Virus record (IMG/VR): IMGVR_UViG_3300023174_000397
Span: 1-35,001 of that record
DNA length: 35,001 bases
Reading direction: 5' to 3' (one strand)
Source of the DNA: a virus
Position numbers and translations under genes: made by a program. Each line of letters starts with the position of its first letter. The first letter of the stretch is position 1. The notes beneath the pieces were generated by a model. It was not told the origin of the DNA, did not search any database, and was given only the letters and a program-made list of their open reading frames with translations. Below are positions 6,818 to 14,299 of the stretch, piece by piece.

Positions 6818-6981
6818 TTTTCCTCCCTTCGTTGCTTGATTTTCACCCACGAGTGCGCTGCCTTTTCAGCGCACTGGTCGCAGGCAACCTGCGAGCGGCC
6901 CGTCGCGCTGCGGATGCGGCGGGTCGCCAGACGGAACTGGCAGCGCATGCAGAAGGTGCCGGGTGGGATGGGCGAGTTCAT
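6814..6981 (-). CDS. Small four-cysteine zinc-finger protein, 55 aa
   Basis: The product begins MNSPIPPGTFCMRCQFRLAT and continues to a second pair, VACDQC, giving CMRC (11-14) and CDQC (34-37), a plain zinc ribbon, then a basic tail (KIKQRREEK). Its ATG overlaps the upstream stop by one base (TGATG) and its own stop overlaps the GTG of the next gene, so it fits the operon exactly. The short length makes it easy to miss. Phage zinc ribbons of this size usually contact DNA, RNA or a host protein. Confidence 0.72.
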   Translation of the reverse strand: MNSPIPPGTFCMRCQFRLATRRIRSATGRSQVACDQCAEKAAHSWVKIKQRREEK

Positions 6982-7322
6982 CAATCTACCCTCCAGACCC
7001 TCAACCCGCCGCGCTCAGAACGAGCGGTGAACGCCCGGCCGGGGTTCGCTTTTCGCGCACCTTGAATCATCATCCGAACGGACGATGCCGGGCTGATCTG
7101 CGACGGAATCAGAACCGAATCACCCGGCTCCAGCGACTCGATGGCGATGCGTGCGCGCGAACGAATGCCGGGAATGTTGACCGGCGGCGGGATGTTCTTC
7201 TCGATCACCAGATCTGGCGCAGGCTGCGGCTTGAGCGCCTCCGACAGCGCGGGCATGCGCTCGCCCGGTCGGCGGTCGCCGCCCATGATCGTGACCGTGC
7301 GTGGCTCGAATAGGTCAAGCAT
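6981..7322 (-). CDS. Hypothetical phage protein, 113 aa
   Basis: Not recognised. The N-terminus contains a glycine/proline linker; residues 60-100 read IAIESLEPGDSVLIPSQI...ASSVRMMIQGARKANPGRAFTARSERGGLRVWRVD, a pattern of short phage proteins that look like a small DNA-binding or KilA-like domain (a basic SSVR-x7-ARK helix followed by a strand pair with FTARSERGGLRVWR). This suggests a nucleic-acid contact but gives no precise function. It overlaps the gene upstream by eight bases. Confidence 0.68.
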   Translation of the reverse strand: MLDLFEPRTVTIMGGDRRPGERMPALSEALKPQPAPDLVIEKNIPPPVNIPGIRSRARIAIESLEPGDSVLIPSQISPASSVRMMIQGARKANPGRAFTARSERGGLRVWRVD

Positions 7323-7521
7323 CTACGCCCCCTTCCCGCTCCCGCGCCTCCGCCCACGTGAGCCGGACGTCCGCGCAGGCGGCCGGGCGGGGCCGCCAGG
7401 CGCAGTGCGGGTCCACGATGTAGCGGCCAATCGACCGCAGGTGCGCGACGCTGGCCGCGCGTTTCGCTTCCAGGCTTGTCGCAGCGGCGATGCGCTGCTG
7501 GGGGGTGATGTAATCAATCAT
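7315..7521 (-). CDS. Hypothetical phage protein, 68 aa
   Basis: Starts MIDYITPQQRIAAATSLEAK at 7521, where the ATG overlaps the preceding stop (ATGA); the longer in-frame reading to 7866 is shadow sequence. A helical basic N-terminus is followed by LRSIGRYIVDPHCAWRPRP. No known domain. Similar short proteins occur beside helicase and methylase genes in related phages; role unknown. Confidence 0.65.
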   Translation of the reverse strand: MIDYITPQQRIAAATSLEAKRAASVAHLRSIGRYIVDPHCAWRPRPAACADVRLTWAEAREREGGVDA

Positions 7522-7688
7522 TTGAAGCTCCCGTCGTCGTTGAGCCGATCCGGCTCGAATAGGTGCCGCAGTTCCGGCGGCACCTTGTAGGTGTAGGTGC
7601 GCCGCGGGCGGCGCGGTTTCTGCGGGGCTGGCGGTGCCGCACGCGGGCCGGGGAACGGCCAACTGGTCGGCACTGCCACGGACCGCAT
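7518..7688 (-). CDS. Small basic protein, 56 aa
   Basis: The start at 7688 (MRSVAVPTSWPFPG) shares one base with the upstream stop. The product is proline- and arginine-rich up to residue 32 and then reads TYTYKVPPELRHLFEPDRL, which looks folded. It is not recognised. The longer frame to 7745 is less likely because it runs into the neighbouring gene. Confidence 0.55.
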   Translation of the reverse strand: MRSVAVPTSWPFPGPRAAPPAPQKPRRPRRTYTYKVPPELRHLFEPDRLNDDGSFK

Positions 7689-7891
7689 CACAGGCCGTAG
7701 GACGCGACCAGCGCGTCGGTGGTGGCGGGGTCGGCCAGCACGCACTCAGCGGCTGCCAACGCCGCCGCGCGGAACTGGCCGGACGACAGCGCGTCGAGGG
7801 TTCCGTGCTCGGCGCGCATCCACGCCTCGACCGCGCGGGCCGGTACGTGAGGGGCGATGGTGGCAATGGTTTGCTGGTAGCTCACCGGCAT
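7688..7891 (-). CDS. Hypothetical phage protein, 67 aa
   Basis: Starts MPVSYQQTIATIAPHVPARA at 7891. The whole protein is alpha-helical, with WMRAEHGTLDALSSGQFRAAALAAAECVL, and resembles short phage proteins with one HTH-like helical bundle; no specific function can be assigned. It overlaps the gene upstream by ten bases and the one downstream by one. Confidence 0.65.
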   Translation of the reverse strand: MPVSYQQTIATIAPHVPARAVEAWMRAEHGTLDALSSGQFRAAALAAAECVLADPATTDALVASYGL

Positions 7892-8103
7892 CCCCCCTGC
7901 TGCACGTTGTGCACTTCCTCTGCGAACAGCACGCCGGCCGCGTGCCACGCGGCGTGCTCTTGGTTCTTCAGCGGCAGGCCGGCGACGCCGTCCCAGAACG
8001 CTGCCGTGTTGCTGAACATCGTGTTCTGCTCGCCGTCCTCGGTGAACAGCGGGCTGGTGAGGTCTCGCGCCATCGCGAGCACTTCGGTGGTGAATACGTC
8101 CAT
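7882..8103 (-). CDS. Hypothetical phage protein, 73 aa
   Basis: ATG at 8103 with AGGAGAC just upstream. The sequence MDVFTTEVLAMARDLTSPLF...NTAAFWDGVAGLPLKNQEHAAWHAAGVLFAEEV is helical and contains no known domain. It is the first gene after the A+T-rich gap at 8104-8220 and so probably opens a transcript of its own. Role unknown. Confidence 0.66.
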   Translation of the reverse strand: MDVFTTEVLAMARDLTSPLFTEDGEQNTMFSNTAAFWDGVAGLPLKNQEHAAWHAAGVLFAEEVHNVQQGGCR

Positions 8104-8220
8104 TGTCGTCTCCTAGTTGTCGCGCCTTAACTGCAGCGCGTGACCAGAATCATGCCGAAAAGTATTTAGAAAGTAAACAGAAAGAATATTTATAGGCAAG
8201 CAATACCCAATAGCTTTTCG
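8104..8220 (-). promoter_or_regulatory. A+T-rich gap with a likely leftward promoter
   Basis: This is the only long gap in the early operon. 8156-8220 is A+T-rich and bounded by an inverted repeat, CGAAAAG (8156-8162) and CTTTTCG (8214-8220). On the minus strand TTGGGT (8205-8210), 16 bp and TATTCT (8183-8188) make a sigma70-like promoter that would serve the small-gene cluster from 8103 leftward. Alternatively the inverted repeat is a processing or attenuation structure. Confidence 0.4.
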
Positions 8221-9846
8221 CTATGCTGCCCGGTCTCCGAGCAGCGACTGCGCGCGGGCAAGTACATCTCGCAGTTCGGCAGGCTTCATCCTGACGATGT
8301 CTCCCGGGCGCAGCCGCAGCACCGTCGACCACGGCTGGCCGGTGACATCGAACACGCGCTGCAGATGCTCCAGCACCTCGACCTGCAGCGCACGCTTCGA
8401 CTCGCGCGCGTCGACGATCTTCTGAGCCCGCCACCGCGACATCCCGACCTGGTGGACGAGCTCGTCCACGGTCTGCGCGCGACCTTGCAGCATCCGCTGC
8501 ATCCGCCGGGACGCGGCCATCGCAGCCGCGTCGATCTCGACCAGTTCGCCCTCGACCTCGCGCGGGCCGGTGTTCGGCCGCACTGGTTCGCGGTGACCGC
8601 ATACCGGACACTGCGGGGCTGGACGGTAGATCGAGAAGCACTTCCGGCAGGTGGTGACGCCGACGTCGTCGGTGTCGCGCGGCCCGCGCTCGCGCTTCTG
8701 GATGCCGTCCAGCGACCAGTCGCGGTCCTCGTCCGGCAGGCCATGCGTAACTATCGCCCCCACGTGGTCGATGATGATCGCCTCGGCCTTGCCAGGATAC
8801 GGGCGCAGCGCCCGGCCGACCTGCTGCAGGTAGAGCGCAAGCGACTGCGTCGGTCGCAGCAGGATCGCTGCTTCGATCGCCGGCAGGTCGAATCCCTCCG
8901 AGATGATGTCGCACGACGCCAGCACGAGGATATCGCCGCGGGCGAACTCGTCGATCAGCCGGGTGCGGGTCGCGTTGTCCATCGAACCGTCCAGCGAGGC
9001 GGCGGGCACGCCAGCCGCGATGAACTGGTCGGCCACGTGCTTCGCGTGCTCCACGGACACGCAGAACGCGACGGCGCGTTTCCCGGGCACGAGCGACTGA
9101 TAGTGGCTCACCGCGTCGCCGATGATCTGCGGGACGTCCATCGCGGCGGCCAGCTGGTCGCGCGCGTAGTCGCCGGCACGGGTCCGCACGCCGTCGAGGT
9201 TCGCCTGCATGGGCGGCCCATAGGCGCGGTACCGGGACAGCGAGCCCGAGTCGATCAGATCGGCCGTCGACGGCCCGAGGATGAGTCGGTCGGCGAACCC
9301 GTCGGCGTGGCTGCCCAGGCCGCGGCCGTCCAGCCGGATCGGGGTGGCGGTGACGCCGAGCACGCGGGCGCGCGGCCAGCGGGCCAGCACGCGGCCCCAG
9401 GTGCTGTCGATGGTGAGGTGGTGCGCCTCGTCCACGACGATCAGATCGGGGTCGGGCAGCCCGCCGGACTCGAGACGGCGAGCGATCGTCTGCACGCTGG
9501 CGACCGCAGCGCCGCCGCGGCCGGTGGCGAGTGCACCGACGAACGAGCGTCCGTGCTCGCGGAACTCGTCGGCAATAACCTGCCTGCGGATCGGGCCAGG
9601 CGCGATGATTTCGTGATGGCAGGCGAAGCGGGCAAGCGTCATCGCGATCTGCCGGACCAGTTCGGCACGGTGCGCGAGCAGGTAGACGATGCGACCGCGC
9701 GCGACCGCGTTGGTGGTGACGTGGGAGAACAGGATAGTCTTTCCGCCACCCGTGGGAAGGCACACCAGCGGCGCCGTGGCGCCCTCGGAGTAGGCCTCGC
9801 GCAGCTGATCGACGATGGTCTGCTGGTAGGGGCGGAGGGTGATCAT
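8221..9846 (-). CDS. SF2 DNA helicase with C-terminal zinc ribbon
   Basis: A 541-residue DEAD/DEAH-type helicase. Motifs in order: the Q-like RPYQQ at 5-9, Walker A PTGGGKT 31-37, DEAH 139-142, TAT 166-168, and QQVGRALRP 341-349 with the arginine finger. Cysteines at 400, 403, 413 and 416 form a zinc ribbon after the helicase core, and a basic C-terminal tail follows. Phage helicases of this kind (UvsW/RadD-like) act in replication restart or recombination. The start MITLRPYQQT at 9846 overlaps the methyltransferase stop by four bases; the upstream in-frame extension is not conserved in style. Confidence 0.9.
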   Translation of the reverse strand: MITLRPYQQTIVDQLREAYSEGATAPLVCLPTGGGKTILFSHVTTNAVARGRIVYLLAHRAELVRQIAMTLARFACHHEIIAPGPIRRQVIADEFREHGRSFVGALATGRGGAAVASVQTIARRLESGGLPDPDLIVVDEAHHLTIDSTWGRVLARWPRARVLGVTATPIRLDGRGLGSHADGFADRLILGPSTADLIDSGSLSRYRAYGPPMQANLDGVRTRAGDYARDQLAAAMDVPQIIGDAVSHYQSLVPGKRAVAFCVSVEHAKHVADQFIAAGVPAASLDGSMDNATRTRLIDEFARGDILVLASCDIISEGFDLPAIEAAILLRPTQSLALYLQQVGRALRPYPGKAEAIIIDHVGAIVTHGLPDEDRDWSLDGIQKRERGPRDTDDVGVTTCRKCFSIYRPAPQCPVCGHREPVRPNTGPREVEGELVEIDAAAMAASRRMQRMLQGRAQTVDELVHQVGMSRWRAQKIVDARESKRALQVEVLEHLQRVFDVTGQPWSTVLRLRPGDIVRMKPAELRDVLARAQSLLGDRAA

Positions 9847-11207
9847 GCCACCTCCGACCGTGCAGGTTGCGGACGGTTGTCGTTGGCTGGCCGGATGAGT
9901 GCGGCGTCGATGCGCCATCCGATCCACCGCACGACCGGCACCGCCCAGCTATTGCCCAGCGCCTTGTAACGCGGGCCGTCGGGGCACTGGTCGGCGGGTT
10001 TCCCGCGCCACGAGATCTGCGTGTAATCGTCGGGGAATCCTTGCAGGCGCTCGCATTCGCGGGGCGTGAGGCGGCGGACTTGCATAACCGAGATGACGGC
10101 GTCGCTGACCCTGGAGCCGACACCTTCAGCGCGCAAGGTGTGATGCGTGTCGCCATTCCATGCTTGGTTCCGGTCGTCATACGCCACCGCCACGCTATGC
10201 CCGTCCGTATCCAGCGGCCCGCTCTTGTCGCCGTACTGGACCACGTCGGACTGGCGGGCATCGAAGGCGTGGGCTGGCACGAACAACGATGCTCCACTTA
10301 AAGCATGTTGATCTTCCAACCCTTGCTTATCACCGAACGCAGCGTTCAGAGTGCAATTGACTTCCGCAGGCCACGGAATAACAGAACTGTTTACTACGTC
10401 TGAAACTTCATTACGTTGTCCGTTGTTCGCAGTCAGGGCGTTGACTACACCGTTGCAATCATGCGGAATCACTCCCCCGTCGCAGTCGAAGTCGGTGCCA
10501 AGGCCACCGCCGCCAGTGCTGCGTGAAGGGATGGTGGGAGCGATTTTCCTCGTTTCTCTGCTCGGCGGATAATCCCGGCGCACGCCTTTCCACTCAAAAA
10601 GAACCGCTGCGGGATCGAAGTTGTTTCTAGCACTTGCGACAACGAACACACGCTTGCGTCGTTGGGCCAGGCCGAAGTATTGGGCATCCAAGGTGCGCCA
10701 CGCGACTGTTCTTTTGGGTCCAGCAACCACACCCGCGCCCGTCCATCTGCCGCTCGGAATGATGGCGGAATCTGATCCAGCGAGCGCCCCAAGAAAACAC
10801 CCGAAGGCGTTGTCTCGGGTGGAGAGGACTCCTGGGACGTTCTCCCAGAACACAATGCTTGCGGGTTGTCCGCGAACAGATCGAACTGCGTCGATGGCAT
10901 CTGCGATCTCGCAATAGGTGAGCGACAGGTTTCCCCGCGCGTCGTCAAGGGACCGGCGCAGGCCGGCGACTGAAAATGCTTGGCACGGCGTGCCGCCGCA
11001 GAAGATGTCGGGAGCTTCGACCTCGCCTGCCAGAATGCGCGCAGGCAGCGTCGCCATGTCTCCCAAGTTGGGAGTGTCTGGGTAGTGGTGCCGCAGCACC
11101 GCCGACGGGAACGGTTTGATCTCGGAGAACCACGCAGCCTTCCAGCCCAGCGGTCCCCACGCAACGCTCGCGGCTTCAATGCCGCTGCGCACGGATCCGA
11201 ACCTCAT
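9843..11207 (-). CDS. Orphan DNA C5-cytosine methyltransferase
   Basis: 454 residues. The AdoMet site starts MRFGSVRSGIEAASVAW; PCQ (74-76, catalytic Cys), ENV (122-124), QRRKRVFVVA, and the C-terminal CERLQGFPDDY and ALGNSWAVPVV motifs are all in the right order for the Dcm class. There is no restriction endonuclease beside it, so it likely protects phage DNA from host restriction or marks it for regulation. The middle part (about 10285-10465 and 10540-10900) has visibly lower GC than its flanks; this is the target-recognition region and looks exchanged. The ATG at 11207 overlaps the Cro-like gene. A longer reading frame to 11906 runs over opposite-strand genes and is rejected. Confidence 0.92.
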   Translation of the reverse strand: MRFGSVRSGIEAASVAWGPLGWKAAWFSEIKPFPSAVLRHHYPDTPNLGDMATLPARILAGEVEAPDIFCGGTPCQAFSVAGLRRSLDDARGNLSLTYCEIADAIDAVRSVRGQPASIVFWENVPGVLSTRDNAFGCFLGALAGSDSAIIPSGRWTGAGVVAGPKRTVAWRTLDAQYFGLAQRRKRVFVVASARNNFDPAAVLFEWKGVRRDYPPSRETRKIAPTIPSRSTGGGGLGTDFDCDGGVIPHDCNGVVNALTANNGQRNEVSDVVNSSVIPWPAEVNCTLNAAFGDKQGLEDQHALSGASLFVPAHAFDARQSDVVQYGDKSGPLDTDGHSVAVAYDDRNQAWNGDTHHTLRAEGVGSRVSDAVISVMQVRRLTPRECERLQGFPDDYTQISWRGKPADQCPDGPRYKALGNSWAVPVVRWIGWRIDAALIRPANDNRPQPARSEVA

Positions 11208-11416
11208 GCCTTCCCCCGTCGCTTGGGCAACTCCCCGATGATCTCGGTGAGGCACACCGCGTTGTTCGTCACTTCGCTGATTCGAGTGAGGTGTTCGTAG
11301 GACGGGCGGGCGCGGCGTTCCTCCCACTTCCACAACGTGACCCACGCCACGCCGATCGCGCGGGCCAGTTGCGCGCGGGTCAATCCGTGCGCCTCTCGAT
11401 ACTGCTGCAGGTTCAT
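11204..11416 (-). CDS. Cro-like HTH regulator
   Basis: A 70-residue XRE-type helix-turn-helix: HGLTRAQLARAIGVAWVTLWKWEERRARPSYEHLTRI at residues 9-45 fits the five-helix fold, with no peptidase or dimerisation domain. It is the first gene of the leftward operon and is preceded by AGGAG. It likely binds the palindromes at 11439-11471 and controls both divergent promoters. No matching CI-type partner is present. Confidence 0.85.
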   Translation of the reverse strand: MNLQQYREAHGLTRAQLARAIGVAWVTLWKWEERRARPSYEHLTRISEVTNNAVCLTEIIGELPKRRGKA

Positions 11417-11519
11417 CTCGACTCCTGGACAATTGATGGAGTAGCAATACTACTCGCCTTGCAGTATACTGGGCAACCCCGGCACGCATTGACCGGGGAA
11501 ACAACTTACAGGAGGCAGT
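11417..11519. promoter_or_regulatory. Divergent early control region with operators
   Basis: GAGTAGCAATACTACTC (11439-11455) is a 17-bp perfect palindrome around a five-base centre, and CAGTATACTG (11462-11471) is a ten-base perfect palindrome; their centres are about 20 bp apart. TATACT inside the second is a good -10 for rightward transcription. On the minus strand TTGCCC (11471-11476), 18 bp and TAGTAT (11447-11452) could be the leftward promoter. The operators thus overlap both promoters, as in lambdoid control regions. A GGAGG lies at 11511-11515 for the rightward gene. Confidence 0.65.
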
Positions 11520-12386
11520 GTGGAAGCGAACGACAACTACGCAGCGCTGGTAGCGCTGACCAATGAGCAGCACCACGCGCACCCGGCCGTCGGCGCGAGC
11601 GGGCTCAAGGAACTTGCCCGCAGCCCGGCGCACTACTGGGCGAAGTACCGCGACAAGAACCGACAGCCGAGCAAGCCGTCGGCCGCGATGGCATTCGGCA
11701 CGGCCTATCACGCGATGCTGTTCGAGCCCGGCAAGTTCTTCGACCGCTACGCGGAGATGCCAGAGGGTCTGGATCGCCGCACGAAAGAGGGGAAAGCCCT
11801 GTTTGCGGACATCGAGGCCAGCGGGAAGCAGCCGATTACGAGCAGCGACCTCAACGCGCTGGAAACGATGGTCGACTGCGTGAACGCTCACCCGGTTGCG
11901 CGGCATCTGCTTCGCACCGAAGGCGCGGGCACCGAGCAGTCGATGTTCTGGATCGACCGCGGGACGCGGCTGGGATGCAAGATCCGGCCGGACTGGTACG
12001 TCGAACCCGGAGCCGCGTACCCGAACGGAGCGATCATCGACCTCAAGACGACCAGCGATGCTCGTCCCGAGGCGTTCGGCCGGTCGGTCTGGAATTATGG
12101 GTACTGGCTGCAGGCCGCCTGGTACATCGACGGATTCCGCAACGTGTTCGAGACCAGCGGCGACCCGGTGTACCTCTGGCTCGCGCAGGAGGGCGACGCG
12201 CCCTATGCGGCCGCCATGTATGCGCCCGCACCGGATCTGATCGACTACGGCCGCCGCGAGTATCGCCGCCTGCTGGACGTGCTGGCCCGTTGCGAGACGA
12301 GCGGCGAATGGCCGGCGTACCCGACCGAGATCAGCCGACTGGAGATGCCCGCTTGGGTGGACCGCCAGATTCAGGACGCGGCGTGA
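11520..12386 (+). CDS. RecE-like exonuclease (DUF3799 family)
   Basis: 288 residues, GTG start with GGAGG upstream. GTAYHAML (61-68), then TEQSMFW, IRPDWY (D158), IIDLKTT (D174, K176) and WLQAAWYIDG (Q198) form the PD-(D/E)XK nuclease core of the RecE/DUF3799 exonucleases, which digest the 5' strand of double-stranded ends. It heads the rightward operon and pairs with the Sak4-like ATPase and SSB further along. Length is typical for the stand-alone nuclease domain. Confidence 0.87.
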   Translation: MEANDNYAALVALTNEQHHAHPAVGASGLKELARSPAHYWAKYRDKNRQPSKPSAAMAFGTAYHAMLFEPGKFFDRYAEMPEGLDRRTKEGKALFADIEASGKQPITSSDLNALETMVDCVNAHPVARHLLRTEGAGTEQSMFWIDRGTRLGCKIRPDWYVEPGAAYPNGAIIDLKTTSDARPEAFGRSVWNYGYWLQAAWYIDGFRNVFETSGDPVYLWLAQEGDAPYAAAMYAPAPDLIDYGRREYRRLLDVLARCETSGEWPAYPTEISRLEMPAWVDRQIQDAA

Positions 12387-12544
12387 TCCGCCGGCAGTTT
12401 CGCGATGACGCGGAGCGGGAGACGTTCGAGGAACGCGCCGCGATCATCGAGTTCGATGCAGGACTGCCCCGGGAGGACGCCGAGGCAGAAGCGTGGCGGC
12501 AGATCATCGCCGCCAGAACACAACCACGGGAGGTAGCACGATGA
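12383..12544 (+). CDS. Small helical protein between exonuclease and ATPase, 53 aa
   Basis: GTG at 12383 overlaps the exonuclease stop (GTGA) and its stop overlaps the next ATG (ATGA), so it is tightly coupled to both recombination genes. The product reads VIRRQFRDDAERETFEERAA then IIEFDAGLPREDAEAEAW; the FEERAAIIEFDAGLPREDAE pattern recurs in short phage and plasmid proteins of this operon position. Function unknown. Confidence 0.72.
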   Translation: MIRRQFRDDAERETFEERAAIIEFDAGLPREDAEAEAWRQIIAARTQPREVAR

Positions 12545-13548
12545 GTTTTGAGATCCGCACCGCCGAGCGCCAGGGCGCCCGGCTTCTGATCCAGCTGTCC
12601 GGTGTCAGCGGCAGCGGCAAGACCTACAGCGCGCTGCAGCTGGCCTACGGGCTGGCCGGCGGCGACGCGAACAAGGTGGTCGGCATCGACACCGAGAACC
12701 GCAGGATGAGCCTGAACGCGAACGTCCTGCCCGACGGCGCGCGCTTCCGCGTGCTGGACTTCTTCGCGCCGTTCAGCCCGGCCCGGTACGTCGAAGCGAT
12801 CGACGCGGCATGCAAGGCCGGCGCCGAGGTGATCGTGATCGACAGCGTGACCCATGAGTGGGAGAGCGAGGGAGGGTGCGAGTGGATCGCGAACCAGACC
12901 CGGTTCCCGGACTGGAAGAAGGCGAAAGCCGAGCACAAGCGGTTCATGACGCATATGCTCCAGTCGCCGGCGCACATCATTGCCTGCACGCGCGCTCGCG
13001 AGAAGGTCGACTTCAGCGACCCGAAGAACCCGCGCCCGCTGGGGATCCAGCCGATCCAGGAGAAGAACTTCTCCTTTGAGGCGACCGTGTCGTTGATGAT
13101 GCACGACCAGGGTCGCCGACAGGATGCGCTGAAGTGCCCGGCGGACCTGCAGGAGATCCTCGGCCGCGGCGAGGGCTACATCACGGCCGAGGACGGCGCC
13201 GCGCTGCGCCGGTGGGTGGACGGCGGGACCACGGTCGATCCGAAGATCGAGCGTGCGCGCGGCCTGCTGCTGAACGCGGCCGAGGGTGGCGTCGCCGCGC
13301 TCAAGGCCGCATGGGAAGCGACCCCAAAGGCCGTCCAGCGAGCGTTGGGCAAGGCGTTCATTGAGTCGGCGAAGGCGAGCGCGGCGGCGTTCGACGATGC
13401 GCGCGGCGGCCAGCGGGAGCAGGACGACACGCTGGACGCGATCAACCGGGCGGCAGCGGCTGCCGCCCAACGGCAAGAGTTGCCGCCGACCCCGGCGGCC
13501 CCCGAGCAGGGCACCGGCCAGCAGGCCGGAGCGGACTGCGTTATCTAG
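12541..13548 (+). CDS. Sak4-like RecA-fold ATPase (single-strand annealing)
   Basis: 335 residues. The P-loop GVSGSGKT (21-28), a Walker B-like strand EVIVIDSVTHEWE (D101) and a further IIACTRAREK sensor strand define a RecA/Rad51-fold ATPase of the phage AAA_24/Sak4 group. Members of the Sak4 group anneal DNA strands and work with a phage SSB, and both are encoded here beside a RecE-type exonuclease. The C-terminal third is Ala/Gln-rich and probably disordered. Sak4 is an inference from family pattern and neighbours; a packaging or other P-loop role is less likely. Confidence 0.72.
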   Translation: MSFEIRTAERQGARLLIQLSGVSGSGKTYSALQLAYGLAGGDANKVVGIDTENRRMSLNANVLPDGARFRVLDFFAPFSPARYVEAIDAACKAGAEVIVIDSVTHEWESEGGCEWIANQTRFPDWKKAKAEHKRFMTHMLQSPAHIIACTRAREKVDFSDPKNPRPLGIQPIQEKNFSFEATVSLMMHDQGRRQDALKCPADLQEILGRGEGYITAEDGAALRRWVDGGTTVDPKIERARGLLLNAAEGGVAALKAAWEATPKAVQRALGKAFIESAKASAAAFDDARGGQREQDDTLDAINRAAAAAAQRQELPPTPAAPEQGTGQQAGADCVI

Positions 13549-13557
13549 GAGACATCG

Positions 13558-13968
13558 ATGCAGATGATCGGATTCGCCCGGCTTGGCCGGGATGCGGAGG
13601 TGCGGCACACGGCAGCAGGTGATGCGGTGGCGAGCCTGTCGCTCGCGTTCAACTACGGGCGCAAGGACGACGGCGGGAAGCGTCCGACGCAATGGGTGGA
13701 CGGCTCGCTCTGGGGCAAGCGTGCCGAGGCTCTGGCACCATACCTGAAGAAGGGCGGGGGAGTCGTGGTGACGCTGGACGACCCGCACATTGAGGAGTTC
13801 GAGGGCCGCAACGGGGCGGGCTACAAGCTCGCCGCGCGCGTCTCCGAGATCGAACTCGTCGGCGGCCGCGACGATGCCCCGACGCAGCGCCAGGCACCGG
13901 CGCCTGCATCGGCCGCTGCGAAGCCCGCTGCGCCTGCGTCGATGGCGGACGACGATATCCCCTTCTGA
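13558..13968 (+). CDS. ssb: Single-stranded DNA-binding protein
   Basis: 136 residues with an OB-fold N-terminus: IGFARLGRDAEVRHTAAGDAV, followed by LAFNY and WVDGSLWGKRAEALAPYL. The linker is Ala/Pro/Gln-rich and ends in the acidic tip DDDIPF, the standard SSB C-terminus that docks partner proteins. It is placed directly after the Sak4-like ATPase, as expected for a partner of that annealase. GGAGAC precedes the ATG. Confidence 0.92.
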   Translation: MQMIGFARLGRDAEVRHTAAGDAVASLSLAFNYGRKDDGGKRPTQWVDGSLWGKRAEALAPYLKKGGGVVVTLDDPHIEEFEGRNGAGYKLAARVSEIELVGGRDDAPTQRQAPAPASAAAKPAAPASMADDDIPF

Positions 13969-13989
13969 TCCACAGTAGCGCCATGTAGA

Positions 13990-14048
13990 ACCGGGCAACC
14001 TCTCGGGGATGTAAGCGCATTACATCTTGCCGAGAGCAATTGCCCGGT
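13990..14048 (+). terminator. Nested hairpin after ssb
   Basis: Three concentric stems: ACCGGGCAA/TTGCCCGGT (13990-13998, 14040-14048), TCTCGG/CCGAGA (14001-14006, 14030-14035) and GATGTAA/TTACATC (14008-14014, 14020-14026). It is followed by TATTTCT. It would end transcripts from the recombination operon or act as a structured RNA between ssb and the following HTH gene. The inverted repeats are visible; the terminator role is inference because the T-tract is weak. Confidence 0.7.
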
Positions 14049-14080
14049 TATTTCTATGGTCCTCCGGAAATGGGGCAACC

Positions 14081-14299
14081 ATGAACAAAGACGAACTGAT
14101 CTATATACAGCACCGACTAGGACTGTCTGACAGGAAGATGGCCGCGTGCCTCGGCGTAACCCGGCAGACCTGGCGGAACTGGCGCCGGGGATTCAAGTGT
14201 CCTCGGTTGGCGCAGAACAGCATCAGATGGATGCTTGAACTGCGCCGGCTGGATCCCGCGAACGACAATGTTCCCAAGCCCATCAGGTTCGTGCCGTGA
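14081..14299 (+). CDS. Small HTH DNA-binding protein
   Basis: 72 residues. LGLSDRKMAACLGVTRQTWRNWRRGFKC (13-40) is an XRE/Cro-type helix-turn-helix with a conserved phage tail (WMLELRRLDPANDNVPKP). It follows the nested hairpin, so it may have its own promoter, and ends just before integrase on the other strand. Candidate roles are an excisionase-like or lysogeny regulator. It is one of only three HTH genes, and none has a C-terminal repressor domain. Confidence 0.72.
   Translation: MNKDELIYIQHRLGLSDRKMAACLGVTRQTWRNWRRGFKCPRLAQNSIRWMLELRRLDPANDNVPKPIRFVP

Noticed and set aside
8150-10297. Long 715-codon open frame on the minus strand
   Set aside because: Arginine-rich, composition of a shadow; the same DNA encodes a helicase with all motifs and part of the methyltransferase in another frame.
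9843-11207. Restriction-modification system
   Set aside because: Neighbours are a helicase and a Cro-like gene; no endonuclease partner was seen, so the methylase is called orphan.
11208-11906. N-terminal extension of the methyltransferase
   Set aside because: It would read through the Cro-like gene, the control region and the start of the exonuclease; the methyltransferase fold begins at the ATG at 11207.
12331-13998. Minus-strand 555-codon frame under the recombination genes
   Set aside because: Codon shadow of the ATPase and SSB; no motif and wrong operon direction.
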